Shown one piece after another: positions 55,425-64,000 of a DNA stretch of 64,000 bases. A program made the position numbers and the translations under genes. This DNA is from Ulvibacter sp. MAR_2010_11 (GTDB lineage: Bacteria; Bacteroidota; Bacteroidia; Flavobacteriales; Flavobacteriaceae), in contig NZ_PHTY01000001.1 of assembly GCF_002813135.1 (NCBI RefSeq), forward strand, positions 1,483,501 through 1,547,500, given 5' to 3'. Position 1 is the stretch's first letter, and every line of letters starts with the position of its first letter. The notes beneath the pieces were generated by a model, which saw only the letters and a program-made list of their open reading frames with translations, made no database searches and had not been told where the DNA came from.

Positions 55425-56582
55425 TTAATTCCAGGTATAATTCTTGGACAACGCTTGTTTTTTAAGCGCCTTAATCATTGCACTTTCAAGTCCGTTGCTA
55501 TTTTCCTTTGTGTTTTCTGAAATATATTTTCGGCGTTGTTCATTCAATTTTGCAATTTCCTGTTGAATGCGTTCTCTTTCCTTGCGTTTCGCCGAAACAT
55601 ACGCCTTAATTTCAGCCTTAGACTTACCTTTTAAATTTTCGGGAAGGTCTTCCTTTTTTAAGTTATCATAGCTGAAATCTTTCTCTTCTTCAGCATCGAC
55701 CAAATCCCAGGTGCTGTTTTTATACAAATGCGATCCTTTGGTAACTGTTCTGCTCACTGCGTTTGCTTTACTGTATTCTGCGGCGTTCGAATCTTGCTCG
55801 TACTGTGTGGTCACTTTTTTGTGTCCTAAACTTCCATAAGGAACATAGGTGCCATTTAATTGTATGTTAAGTTGAAGTATCATATCATCGTAAGGTGAAG
55901 CTATATGTACGGTTTCAACATTATGATTTATAGCCATGTAGTCGCCATAGGCCAATTGTGCTCCATCCTTCCAATAAGAAGAAATACCATGTTTATAGTC
56001 ACCACAGAATATGGTGTTTACAACTACACCTTTTTCTTTGGCTTGTAATGCTGCGTCCTTATAGTTTACAGTTCCTTGGGTAAATGGTTCGTTGCCGGCA
56101 ATGAAAATCATTTTTAAATCATCGGCGTCATTTCCCCAATCCAATTCATTTAAAGAAGACTGAATTACCATTCCGCAATATTCACTTCCGCCATTGGTAG
56201 TGAGTGAGAACAATTCTTTCGATACATCGTCAAGATCTTCGGTAAAACCGAGAATTTTTCGAATAAAGCCATCGCGGTTCTTCAAATTGTCATTTCCGTA
56301 TTCGTAAAGTGCAATTTGAAGATTAGGACGTTCATTTCTGCATTTCGCATAAGACAATTCATTTACAATTTCCCAAAGTTGTGCTTTTGCCTGATCTATA
56401 AGTCCGTCCATACTGTTGCTGGTATCTAGCAACAAGGCAACCTTTATAAAGTGTTCCTTTACAATTGGTGTATTATTTTCGGCAGCAATGGCATTTTCAG
56501 CAAGTTGCTTAGACACATCGGCCCGGCAAGAAAGTACAGTAGTCATAGTCGCAAATAATGTAAAAAGTGTCAGCATTTTCAT
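55425..56582 (-). CDS. von Willebrand factor A-domain lipoprotein
   Basis: A 385-residue exported protein whose signal ends TTVLSCRAD, a lipobox. The vWA fold begins at FIKVALLLDTSNSMDGLIDQ, where DTSNSM is the DxSxS part of a MIDAS metal site. Further strands are LQIALYEYGNDNL and LKMIFIAGNEPFTQG. The C-terminal ~100 residues are highly charged and helical (KKEDLPENLKGKSKAEIKAY, KRKERERIQQEIAKLNEQRR). vWA domains bind protein partners, and the partner here is unknown. It is convergent with the adhesin operon. Confidence 0.85.
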   Translation of the reverse strand: MKMLTLFTLFATMTTVLSCRADVSKQLAENAIAAENNTPIVKEHFIKVALLLDTSNSMDGLIDQAKAQLWEIVNELSYAKCRNERPNLQIALYEYGNDNLKNRDGFIRKILGFTEDLDDVSKELFSLTTNGGSEYCGMVIQSSLNELDWGNDADDLKMIFIAGNEPFTQGTVNYKDAALQAKEKGVVVNTIFCGDYKHGISSYWKDGAQLAYGDYMAINHNVETVHIASPYDDMILQLNIQLNGTYVPYGSLGHKKVTTQYEQDSNAAEYSKANAVSRTVTKGSHLYKNSTWDLVDAEEEKDFSYDNLKKEDLPENLKGKSKAEIKAYVSAKRKERERIQQEIAKLNEQRRKYISENTKENSNGLESAMIKALKKQALSKNYTWN

Positions 56583-56791
56583 AGTATAGATTTTTTTGAA
56601 TTATACCCTGTAAAACTAGGAGCAACTTATCTTTTATAAAAGCAAGAATGAGGCAACGGGGCTTTTTGATTAGGGAAAATGATGTTACATTTAGATAAGC
56701 TGTCTTTTGGTATTTAAAAACCTCTTTTTTTGCTGAATGGCCATTTTACTAAGTGCTGTAAAGTGCGTATGTTTACACTTTATAAATTGTG

Positions 56792-58984
56792 ATGAAAAGC
56801 ATTTCGTTTCTTCTTTTTTCTTTTATGGTATTGGTTGCCGGCTCTTTATTTTCGCAGACCGACCGAGTATCCAAGGCCCCCTTTACGCTGAAAGGGAAGG
56901 TGGTAGAGGCCGAAACCTATGCGCCTATTTCACGTGTAAATATTGAAATTCTGGGTGGAAGTTATACCACCACCAACAATGCAGGCGAGTTTGCCATTTC
57001 GGCAAAAATTGGTGATGAAATTACCATAAGGAGTGACGATTTTAAAACTGTTTATTACACCATAAAAGACAGACAGTCGATTACTGTGGAAGTGCAAAAA
57101 GCTGAAGTAGCAGCAGCACCTGTTAAAGCACAGACCAAAACCGAATCGCGGGATTTATTTAAAACCTATATCGATTCCTCAGGGTATTTTCTAAAAAAAG
57201 ATGCTCAAAAAAGTATCGAGTATGTTACAAAGGCGCTGGAATCGGTGCGTAAAAATGCAAGCAGCGATCAAAATGCAATTGCTTTTGAAGCTCTGGGAGA
57301 TATCAATTTATTTTGGGGACAAAGTGACCTTGCGGTCGATAATTACAAGCGAAGTATTGTTTCAAGTGCCAAAATAAATACGCGCATAAAGCTGGCTACG
57401 GCTTTTACAACTAACAAGAATTATCAGGAGAGTATTTCAGAATACCAATCCTTGCTAAAAGAGAGGCTTACCAACTATCAACGAATAGAGGTCTATGAGG
57501 GGTTAGGGAATACCTATAAGGCTATTAATGATTTGGTAAAAAGTGTCTTTAATTATCAGAAGGCCCTGGATATTGCCAATGAGCACAAGATTATTCCGAA
57601 GATAACCGATTTGAATTCATTTATAGGAGGCGTGTATGCTCAAAGTGGAGCAAAACAGGAAGCGGCTGAGTATTTCGATAATTCCTTGAATCTGGCTAAA
57701 AAGGAGAATAAAAAACGAGCTGTAGCTGAAAAGAACACGGTAGCCGATTTTTACAATCAGAATAGAGATTTTGAAAAGGAAATTCAATTGAGGGAAGAAG
57801 CCTTGGACGAAATTAAATCGTTAGATGATGCCGAACAAGAAGAAGATATAAACAGCCCCCTAACGGCACAAAGACAAAATTATAAGATTGCCAATGCCTA
57901 TGTGGGGCAGGAAAAATATAAAGAAGCGATTCCATACCTGGAAAAGAGTATTCGTGAAGCCGATAAAAAGGAAGATTTAGTCGTACAAAAGGATGCCACC
58001 AGAAAACTCTCTGAGATTTATCGCGACATAGGTGAATTTGGCAAGGCCGCCGAAAGCTATGAGCGTTATGTGGAAGTGGTTGATGAATTGTATATAAAAA
58101 AGGAACAGGAAATTTCACAGGCCTCACGTTTTAGCAGAGAAATTGCATTAAAGCAAAATCGAATTATAAGTCTGGAAAGTGAAAGAGAACTCAATGAGAG
58201 CAGGTATCAACTGGCCTTCGAAAACCAGGAATTGATTGAAAAAAACAACCGGGTTCAAAAATGGATTATCGGCTCGCTGATACTAATAGCCTTGCTATTA
58301 TTACTCATTGCCTACACCCAGTACAAAAGTGTGAAACAACAGAAATTTGCCAACAATTTACTGGCATTAAAAACCTTGCGTACTCAAATGAATCCTCATT
58401 TTATTTTTAATGCTTTAAATTCGGTTAATAGCTTTATATCAAGTCATGACGAACGTGCCGCGAATAAGTATTTGACAGATTTTTCGCAACTGATGCGTTC
58501 GGTACTTGAAAATAGTGACGAAGATTTTATTCCGTTGGCAAAAGAGATTGAATTATTGGAGTTGTATGTAGGTTTGGAACATTCGCGTTTCGAAAACAAA
58601 TTTGATTATACTATTACCGTAGACGAATACCTGAAAGTATCAGAATTTGTAATTCCGCCAATGTTGCTTCAGCCGTATGTTGAAAATGCAGTCTGGCACG
58701 GACTTCGATACAAAGAGGAAAAAGGATTGTTAGAAATTCATTTTCAGCAAACAGATTCGGAAACGGTGCAAATTACAATATCAGATAATGGTATTGGACG
58801 TAAAAAGTCGAAGGAATTAAAGACAGATCATCAGAAAAATCAAAAGTCCAAAGGGATGGGCAACATACAAAAGCGAATCTCTATTTTAAACAAAATGTAC
58901 AAAGACAAGGTAGATGTAACGGTCGCCAATATTTTTGAAAATGAAGAAGGTACCCGGGTAATACTTATTTTAAAGAAAGACTAG
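56792..58984 (+). CDS. LytS-type sensor histidine kinase with periplasmic TPR region
   Basis: A 730-residue sensor. A signal-like helix is followed by a carboxypeptidase-regulatory-like beta domain (FTLKGKVVEAETYAPISRVN), a long run of tetratricopeptide-like helices (residues ~120-440), a coiled coil and one membrane helix (WIIGSLILIALLLLLIAYTQ near 490). The His_kinase domain has phospho-acceptor motif LRTQMNPHFIFNALNSVNSF and the ATPase N- and G-boxes (LQPYVENAVWHGLRY, SKGMGNIQKRISILN). The sensing part should thus be periplasmic. A GTG one codon earlier is also possible. The cognate regulator begins at the next base after the stop. Confidence 0.92.
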   Translation: MKSISFLLFSFMVLVAGSLFSQTDRVSKAPFTLKGKVVEAETYAPISRVNIEILGGSYTTTNNAGEFAISAKIGDEITIRSDDFKTVYYTIKDRQSITVEVQKAEVAAAPVKAQTKTESRDLFKTYIDSSGYFLKKDAQKSIEYVTKALESVRKNASSDQNAIAFEALGDINLFWGQSDLAVDNYKRSIVSSAKINTRIKLATAFTTNKNYQESISEYQSLLKERLTNYQRIEVYEGLGNTYKAINDLVKSVFNYQKALDIANEHKIIPKITDLNSFIGGVYAQSGAKQEAAEYFDNSLNLAKKENKKRAVAEKNTVADFYNQNRDFEKEIQLREEALDEIKSLDDAEQEEDINSPLTAQRQNYKIANAYVGQEKYKEAIPYLEKSIREADKKEDLVVQKDATRKLSEIYRDIGEFGKAAESYERYVEVVDELYIKKEQEISQASRFSREIALKQNRIISLESERELNESRYQLAFENQELIEKNNRVQKWIIGSLILIALLLLLIAYTQYKSVKQQKFANNLLALKTLRTQMNPHFIFNALNSVNSFISSHDERAANKYLTDFSQLMRSVLENSDEDFIPLAKEIELLELYVGLEHSRFENKFDYTITVDEYLKVSEFVIPPMLLQPYVENAVWHGLRYKEEKGLLEIHFQQTDSETVQITISDNGIGRKKSKELKTDHQKNQKSKGMGNIQKRISILNKMYKDKVDVTVANIFENEEGTRVILILKKD

Positions 58985-59716
58985 ATGAATTTACGCGCTA
59001 TTATTGTTGAAGACGAAGAAAAAAGCAGAGAAATTTTACGAAATTACCTTTCCAAATACTGTCCGAATGTTCAGGTAGAAGGGGAAGCTTCCAACGTGGA
59101 AGAAGCGCTGGTTTTAATTAGAAATAACGAACTGGACATCGTTTTTCTTGACGTGGAAATGCCTTACGGAAACGCCTTCGATCTTTTAGACAAGGTGGGA
59201 GATAGACAATTTGAAACCGTTTTTGTCACAGCCTATAATCATTACGCCATTGATGCCTTAAACGCTCATGCTTCGTATTACTTATTGAAGCCAATTTCCA
59301 TCGACAAACTAATAGAGGCTGTCGACTATGTTTCGGAAATAAAACAAAAGGAAAACAGCCTGCAAAATACCATTCTGCGCCCTGTGAATTCACAAGTAAC
59401 GGGTAAGATTACCATTCCGTTGCAAAATGGTTTTGAAGTGCTTCAGATAGAAGATATTTTGTATTGTCAGGCCGATGATAATTACACCAATATTTTTCTG
59501 AAGGATAAGAAAAAACTGGTGAGTAAAACATTAAAATATTTTGAAGATACCTTGAACGGAAACGGTTTTGCCCGCGTGCACAAATCGTATTTGGTAAATG
59601 TAAATGCCATTACCGAATACAAGAAGGGAAAGGGCGGAAGCGTAGTTTTGAGCAATGGGAAACAAATCATGGTGAGTCCTTCCCGAAAGAAAGAATTATT
59701 GGCATTTTTCAGTTAA
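58985..59716 (+). CDS. LytTR-family response regulator
   Basis: The cognate regulator of the adjacent kinase, 243 residues. The receiver domain has the acidic pocket VEDEE and phospho-acceptor Asp56 in VFLDVEMPYG, with the conserved Lys in YLLKPISIDKL. The C-terminal LytTR DNA-binding domain has ILYCQADDNYTNIFLKDKKK and FARVHKSYLVNVNAI. It abuts the kinase stop with no gap. No LytTR target is obvious in the neighbourhood. Confidence 0.94.
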   Translation: MNLRAIIVEDEEKSREILRNYLSKYCPNVQVEGEASNVEEALVLIRNNELDIVFLDVEMPYGNAFDLLDKVGDRQFETVFVTAYNHYAIDALNAHASYYLLKPISIDKLIEAVDYVSEIKQKENSLQNTILRPVNSQVTGKITIPLQNGFEVLQIEDILYCQADDNYTNIFLKDKKKLVSKTLKYFEDTLNGNGFARVHKSYLVNVNAITEYKKGKGGSVVLSNGKQIMVSPSRKKELLAFFS

Positions 59717-59732
59717 ACTACAAAAGAAACCT

Positions 59733-60245
59733 ATGATAATTAAAGCTGTAAATGGTAAAGCACCGCAGATTCCGGAGGATTGTTACATCGCAGAGAACGC
59801 TACTATTGTAGGTGCTGTGGTCATGGGAAACCAATGCAGTGTCTGGTTTAATGCCGTAATTAGAGGAGATGTGCATTTTATAAAGATGGGGAATAAGGTG
59901 AATGTACAGGACGGAGCAGTGATTCACGCTACCTATCTTACTTCTCCTACCACGATTGGAAATAATGTATCTATTGGTCATAACGCCATCGTTCACGGGT
60001 GTACTGTGCACGACAATGTATTAATTGGAATGGGAAGTATAATTATGGACGATTGTGTGGTGGAAAGCAATAGTATTATTGCTGCAGGAGCAGTTGTGAC
60101 AAAAAATACACGGGTAGCATCAGGCAGTATTTATGCGGGAATTCCCGCCAAAAAAGTGAAAGATATAAGTGCCGAATTGATAGAAGGAGAAATTGACAGA
60201 ATTGCCAACAACTACGTGAAATATTCGAGTTGGTTTAAAGAATAG
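59733..60245 (+). CDS. Gamma-carbonic anhydrase-like hexapeptide protein
   Basis: A left-handed beta-helix protein of 170 residues. Hexapeptide repeats are seen throughout (AENATIVGAVVMGNQCSVWF, TTIGNNVSIGHNAIVHGCTV, SNSIIAAGAVVTKNTRVASG). Three candidate zinc-binding histidines lie in AVIHATY and GHNAIVHGC, the gamma-carbonic anhydrase arrangement. Many family members (YrdA/PaaY types) have weak or no measured activity, so the reaction is not certain. It follows the LytTR regulator by 16 bp. Confidence 0.9.
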   Translation: MIIKAVNGKAPQIPEDCYIAENATIVGAVVMGNQCSVWFNAVIRGDVHFIKMGNKVNVQDGAVIHATYLTSPTTIGNNVSIGHNAIVHGCTVHDNVLIGMGSIIMDDCVVESNSIIAAGAVVTKNTRVASGSIYAGIPAKKVKDISAELIEGEIDRIANNYVKYSSWFKE

Positions 60246-60248
60246 CCT

Positions 60249-61040
60249 TTAGAAATCTTTTTTCGCTACTGAAATTTTTTCAGAATAGCTTTGCAACAGA
60301 AATTGAAGCGTAGCGGTATTGGCATTGGTATAAAACTGAAGCGAAGGAATCACGTTCGTATCATTTATCATTTCCATTTGCTCCAGCAAATTTTTGGTCT
60401 GTCGCGCCACTGCTTCTCCCGAATCGATAATTTTTACGTGTGACGGAAGTAATTTCTTCAGTTCCGGAATAATATACGGGAAATGGCTACATCCCAAAAC
60501 CAGATAGTCTACATTGGCATCTATAAGTTGCCGGGTATATTTTTTTAAAAGCGCAATCATTTCGAGACTATGAAGTTTACCGGCTTCAATAAGAGGAACC
60601 AAACCTTCACCTACAATTTCAATTACTGAAATATCATTAGCAAACTCCATTGAAGTTTTATGGAACAGAGTACTGCTCAATGTACCCTTGGTGGCTAAAA
60701 TTCCTATGCTTTTTGAATGGGTTTTAAGAGCCGCGGGCTTGATAGCAGGCTCAATTCCTATTATCGGAATTGAAAAACGGGATCGTAAAGTATCTATAGC
60801 ATTGGTAGTTGCTGTATTACAAGCCACTACGATAATTTTAGATCCGGCATTAATCAAAGCTTCGGTGTTTTTAATGCTTAAAGAGGTTATTTCTTCGGGA
60901 GTTTTATATCCGTAGGGCGCATTCTTACTATCTGCCAGATAGATTGTATTTTCAAAAGGCAGTAACTGATGGATTTCCTTCCAAATGGAAGTGCCTCCTA
61001 CTCCGGAGTCGAAAATACCAATAGGACTGCTTTTGTTCAT
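60249..61040 (-). CDS. murI: Glutamate racemase
   Basis: Makes D-glutamate for peptidoglycan, 263 residues. Both catalytic cysteines are in conserved surroundings: VVACNTATTNAID and LVLGCSHFPYI. The N-terminus has the family block PIGIFDSGVGGTSIWKEI. A terminator for the upstream ompH gene lies between them, so murI may have a separate promoter that I could not locate confidently. Confidence 0.95.
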   Translation of the reverse strand: MNKSSPIGIFDSGVGGTSIWKEIHQLLPFENTIYLADSKNAPYGYKTPEEITSLSIKNTEALINAGSKIIVVACNTATTNAIDTLRSRFSIPIIGIEPAIKPAALKTHSKSIGILATKGTLSSTLFHKTSMEFANDISVIEIVGEGLVPLIEAGKLHSLEMIALLKKYTRQLIDANVDYLVLGCSHFPYIIPELKKLLPSHVKIIDSGEAVARQTKNLLEQMEMINDTNVIPSLQFYTNANTATLQFLLQSYSEKISVAKKDF

Positions 61041-61044
61041 AGTA

Positions 61045-61082
61045 TAAAAATAAAAAACTGCTCACCAAATGGGAGCAGTTTT
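61045..61082 (-). terminator. Terminator downstream of the short ompH gene
   Basis: A perfect 10-bp stem AAAACTGCTC/GAGCAGTTTT with a 9-nt loop. On the minus strand it is followed by TTTTTATTTTTA. Confidence 0.85.
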
Positions 61083-61106
61083 AACGTAACTTTTTGGGGA
61101 AAGTGA

Positions 61107-61616
61107 TTAAAGTCCCAATTCCTTTTTAACGGCGGGTAATAAATCCGTTCCTTCTGCCAATAGTAAGCCGGCTCCTGTAGTAGAATCCAATACATATTGG
61201 AAACCTTGTGCTCTTGCCACTTTTTGAATAGCTGTACGGGCTTTTTCTAAAATCGGCTTAAAGATGTCAACCTGTTTTTTGTCAAGATCCTGTAATGCCT
61301 GATTTCTGTAAGCACCAATGTTGTTTTGCATTCCCTGTACTTCTTGTACACGTTTTGCATTTTCTTCATCAGTTTTAGACTCGGCTTCACCTTCATATTG
61401 CTTAATCTTGGTATCAAGCTCTTTTGCCATTGCTTTAATTTCGGTGTCGTAAGTTGTTTTCAGTTTGTCCAACTGACTCTGAGCAGCTTTCATTTCGGGC
61501 ATTGCCTCTACCAGAGCTTGAGTGTCTATATGTGCAATCTTAGATTGTGCATTTACAAAACTTGTAGCTCCAACAAAAAGCAACACTGCTACTGCAAATA
61601 ATTTGAATTTTTTCAT
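61107..61616 (-). CDS. OmpH/Skp-family periplasmic chaperone (short)
   Basis: A Skp-like holdase for nascent outer-membrane proteins, 169 residues with a signal peptide ending SFVNAQ. The body domain strand is SKIAHIDTQALVEAMPEMKA. A long charged coiled coil follows (LKTTYDTEIKAMAKELDTKI), with return strand AQGFQYVLDSTTGAGLLLAE. It follows a second, longer OmpH homologue and bamA in the same direction, a common Bacteroidota arrangement for outer-membrane biogenesis. Confidence 0.92.
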   Translation of the reverse strand: MKKFKLFAVAVLLFVGATSFVNAQSKIAHIDTQALVEAMPEMKAAQSQLDKLKTTYDTEIKAMAKELDTKIKQYEGEAESKTDEENAKRVQEVQGMQNNIGAYRNQALQDLDKKQVDIFKPILEKARTAIQKVARAQGFQYVLDSTTGAGLLLAEGTDLLPAVKKELGL

Positions 61617-61671
61617 TGTAATTGTATTAAATTAAGTGTTATAATTATTAAATGTTAAACTAGATTATATG

Positions 61672-62523
61672 TTAATTTCCGCCGCCGTCACCATCTTCAC
61701 CACCGTCACCGGGAGGAGGGTTGCTACCGTTATTCTGACGTGCATTTAAAATGGAGTCTTTTCTTTGTTGGCGTTCATCCAAAAGTTTTTGTCTACGCGC
61801 GTCAAATTCGGCTTTCTTCACGGCACGAATGGAATCTCTCGTTTTTTTACGATCTTCCATTGCCTTTTCACGCTCATCTTTCTTTTCTTCAATGGCTTCT
61901 TCACGTTCGGTTACGGCTGTATCTTCTTCCAAAGATAGGTTGTCACGTGTTTCGATTTCACGCTTTTCCTTTTTATTGGTAGCTTCTTCACGTTTTGCTG
62001 CTCTGTTGATGCTTCGCAATACCTGATCGCTGATATCATTTCGCTCTGCTGCAAAAAGCATTACAATGTCTGCAGATTTGTCGAAGATGAAATCGTATTT
62101 TTTATTTTCAGCTATTTCCTGAACGATATTAAACACCTGATCCTGAATTGGCTGTATTAATTGTCTGCGTTGAATCATTAAATCGCCATTAGGGCCAAAG
62201 CGATCCTGCTGGTATTGCAACATTTCGTCTTCTTCAATTTTAATTTCTTCTTCGCGTTCTTCAATGAGTTCTTTGGTAAGTAATACACGTTCATTACTTA
62301 AGTTAAGCTTCATCTGGTCTATTGATTTTTGTTTCTTGTCAATATCCTGTTTCCATCTTTGTACTTTACCTTCCAGTTGTGTGGAAGCTTCGGTATATTC
62401 AGGAACATTTTCAAGAATATATTCCATATCAATATATCCTATACGAACGCCTCTTTGTGCCTCTACCGAAAAGCTGAAACACAAAAGGACAAGTGCGATA
62501 AAAAGTAACTTTGTAGTTTTCAT
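61672..62523 (-). CDS. OmpH/Skp-family chaperone (long, with charged C-terminal tail)
   Basis: A second OmpH homologue, about 283 residues. The start MKTTKLLFIALVLLCFSFSV gives a normal signal peptide; an ATG 25 codons upstream is unlikely. The conserved part (RIGYIDMEYILENVPEYTEA to YDFIFDKSADIVMLFAAERN) is followed by about 110 residues that are almost all charged (KREEATNKKEKREIETRD, EEAIEEKKDEREKAMEDRKK). The protein then ends in a glycine/aspartate-rich terminus (PPPGDGGEDGDGGGN). The tail is absent from its short neighbour. It starts 38 bp after bamA. Confidence 0.9.
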   Translation of the reverse strand: MKTTKLLFIALVLLCFSFSVEAQRGVRIGYIDMEYILENVPEYTEASTQLEGKVQRWKQDIDKKQKSIDQMKLNLSNERVLLTKELIEEREEEIKIEEDEMLQYQQDRFGPNGDLMIQRRQLIQPIQDQVFNIVQEIAENKKYDFIFDKSADIVMLFAAERNDISDQVLRSINRAAKREEATNKKEKREIETRDNLSLEEDTAVTEREEAIEEKKDEREKAMEDRKKTRDSIRAVKKAEFDARRQKLLDERQQRKDSILNARQNNGSNPPPGDGGEDGDGGGN

Positions 62524-62561
62524 AATTGTTGGTTGTTGTTTAAGAAAATATCGTGCCAAGT

Positions 62562-64000
62562 TTAAAATTGTTGTCCAATAATAAAGTGGGTTTCCCATCC
62601 ATTTTTATTGATTCCCCCTAGAATTGGATCAAATCCGTATCCAAAATCTATCCCCAATAATCCAAATGCAGGCATAAATATACGTAATCCTACGCCAGCA
62701 GACCTACTAATACTGAACGGATTGTAATTTCTAAACCCGTCATACGATCCTCCTCCTTCTGCAAATCCCAGTACATATATGGATGCCAATTGTTTTAGAG
62801 TAATTGGATACCTTAACTCTAACGAAAATTTATTATAAATGGTATTTCCGTCATTACTTGATAAGGATTGATTGGGATATCCTCGTAATTGTATCACTTC
62901 TCTTCCATCCAAACTAAAGGATCCAAGACCATCCCCTCCAATGAAGAAACGCTCAAAAGGTGGAACTCCTCTGTTATTATTATAGGCTCCTAAAAATCCG
63001 AACTCAGTACTGGTTCGCAGCACCAAGTCATCAATAAGTTTGGTATACCAAATTCCTTTAAACTTAATTTTATAGTATTCTAAGAACTTAAAGCGTTCCT
63101 GATCAATTTCGGCAATTCGTTCTCTGGCGTCGGTATAATCCACGTCTGTTTGTACGATACTGGCCAAAACTTCTCTTTCGTCAGCCAAGTCTTTGTAATT
63201 GGTTCCATTAAAGGCCGAAAAAGGAGGTGTAAGTTTTGCAGTTAAACTAAACTCCGATCCGGATTTTGGATAAATAGGGTTTGTCGCGGTATTATTCCGG
63301 CTAATACCAATAGTATACGCCAGGTTATTAGAATACCCATCCCCGAATGTAAACAAACCGGTATTGTAATTTCGTAAATTATAGTGCTGAAAACTAACTG
63401 CCTGCGATAGGGTAAAATAATCGTCCGGCCATTTAAGTCGTTTGGCAATTCCCACAGATCCTCCTGTTATGAGGAAGCTTCGGCTCTTATCGGCTTCTCT
63501 TGCCGCATAATCATAAAAATACTGTATGGTATGCGAGAACGATGTACTTAGCTGTATGGGCTTTTTCCCGCCAAGCCATGGTTCAACCAAAGAAAGACTG
63601 TAGGTTTGATAAAAACTACTTGCCTGAGCTCGTAAGGAAAGCTTTTGTCCATCGCCCATAGGCAGTGGCTTGTATGCTTCTCCGTTAAAAATATTCCGAA
63701 GAGAGAAATTGTTAAAGGACAACCCAAGTGTACCTACAAATCCGCCACCACCATAACCACCTTGTAGTTCAATTTGGCTGGCACCTTTTTCAACGATTGA
63801 ATATTCCATATCCAAGGTCCCGTTGTTTGCATCTACATTTTTGAAATTCGGTGAAATTTGTTCGGCATCAAAATACCCCAATTGTCCTAATTCACGGATG
63901 GTACGTACTACGTTTCGCTTGCTGTATTTTTGACCGGGACGAGTTCGTAACTCTCTGTAAATTACATGATCGTTTGTCTTGTCATTTCCAATAACCGTCA
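62562..64000 (-). CDS. bamA: BamA outer-membrane assembly factor, C-terminal part
   Basis: The central Omp85-family insertase of outer-membrane proteins. The 5' end lies outside the window: the frame stays open to the edge. The visible ~478 residues begin in the last POTRA domain (VIYRELRTRPGQKYSKRNVV, RTIRELGQLGYF) and cover the whole 16-strand barrel (YGGGGFVGTLGLSFNNFSLR, the loop-6-like RGYPNQSLSS, and FGLLGIDFGYGFDPILGG). It ends in the C-terminal signature phenylalanine (FIIGQQF). Two OmpH chaperones follow in the same operon. Confidence 0.95.
   Translation of the reverse strand, partial: TVIGNDKTNDHVIYRELRTRPGQKYSKRNVVRTIRELGQLGYFDAEQISPNFKNVDANNGTLDMEYSIVEKGASQIELQGGYGGGGFVGTLGLSFNNFSLRNIFNGEAYKPLPMGDGQKLSLRAQASSFYQTYSLSLVEPWLGGKKPIQLSTSFSHTIQYFYDYAAREADKSRSFLITGGSVGIAKRLKWPDDYFTLSQAVSFQHYNLRNYNTGLFTFGDGYSNNLAYTIGISRNNTATNPIYPKSGSEFSLTAKLTPPFSAFNGTNYKDLADEREVLASIVQTDVDYTDARERIAEIDQERFKFLEYYKIKFKGIWYTKLIDDLVLRTSTEFGFLGAYNNNRGVPPFERFFIGGDGLGSFSLDGREVIQLRGYPNQSLSSNDGNTIYNKFSLELRYPITLKQLASIYVLGFAEGGGSYDGFRNYNPFSISRSAGVGLRIFMPAFGLLGIDFGYGFDPILGGINKNGWETHFIIGQQF

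Noticed and set aside
56759-56782. TAAAGTG/CACTTTA inverted repeat just before the histidine kinase gene as an autoregulatory site
   Set aside because: The arms are only 7 bp with a 10-nt AT-rich spacer, too weak to distinguish from chance without comparative data.
62524-62598. Upstream start for the long ompH gene
   Set aside because: It would put 25 hydrophilic residues before a textbook signal peptide and overlap the end of bamA.

Overview
The window is about 64 kb of core chromosome from a member of the Bacteroidota, almost certainly a Flavobacteriaceae species. The evidence is a quinol-oxidising alternative complex III, the type IX secretion/gliding protein SprA, a type B sorting-domain adhesin paired with a PorP/SprF-like protein, an energy-transducer TonB family with the PxFPGCE-type motif, and many upstream boxes matching the Bacteroidota promoter (TTG about 20 nt before TAnnTTTG). 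Base composition is AT-leaning. Gene spacing is tight and no intergenic stretch reaches 300 bases. I see no tRNA, rRNA, CRISPR array, insertion sequence, prophage or recognisable defence island.

Layout. 1-1.7 kb: 3' end of infB and a convergent SPOR-domain gene. 1.9-13.7 kb: one long respiratory operon, actABCDEF (alternative complex III) followed by coxBA. 13.8-20.6 kb: a MATE exporter, ruvB, queG, maeB and ruvA. 20.6-32.5 kb: sprA, gcvH, a VanZ-like gene, two tonB-family genes and a RemB-like outer-membrane protein that carries a TonB-like domain. 32.5-38.9 kb: a secreted metallo-hydrolase, then the second respiratory cluster: cyoE, two subunit III genes, subunit IV, a cysteine-less SCO-like protein, SCO, a DUF420 protein and a small CAMC membrane protein. 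38.9-42.2 kb: tolC-like, hlyD-like and tsaB. 42.2-44.6 kb: three tandem paralogues of an unrecognised secreted family. 44.6-48.9 kb: MscS, a DUF255 lipoprotein, dodecin and Nfu. 49-55.4 kb: the giant repeat adhesin and its PorP/SprF partner. 55.4-64 kb: a vWA lipoprotein, a LytS/LytTR two-component pair, a gamma-carbonic anhydrase homologue, murI, two OmpH/Skp chaperones and the 3' part of bamA.

How the genes fit together. The first respiratory operon would oxidise menaquinol (ActA-F) and pass electrons to an A-type cytochrome oxidase (CoxA/B). The second cluster supplies heme O synthesis, the remaining oxidase subunits and CuA/CuB assembly factors. The envelope theme is strong: SprA, the RemB-like protein, the adhesin and the PorP/SprF-like protein belong to type IX secretion and gliding, while OmpH/Skp and BamA insert outer-membrane proteins.

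Most of the window is conserved. The points most worth a second look are: the codon-usage break inside the adhesin gene; a helix-hairpin-helix tail on ActC; the tandem catalytic and cysteine-less SCO pair next to a CAMC mini-protein; a TonB-like domain fused to a predicted beta-barrel; three tandem secreted paralogues, with one terminator-like hairpin embedded in tsaB; abutting divergent promoters plus a palindrome at nfu; and a hairpin-rich MATE-ruvB spacer. I did not find a clearly new multi-gene system.
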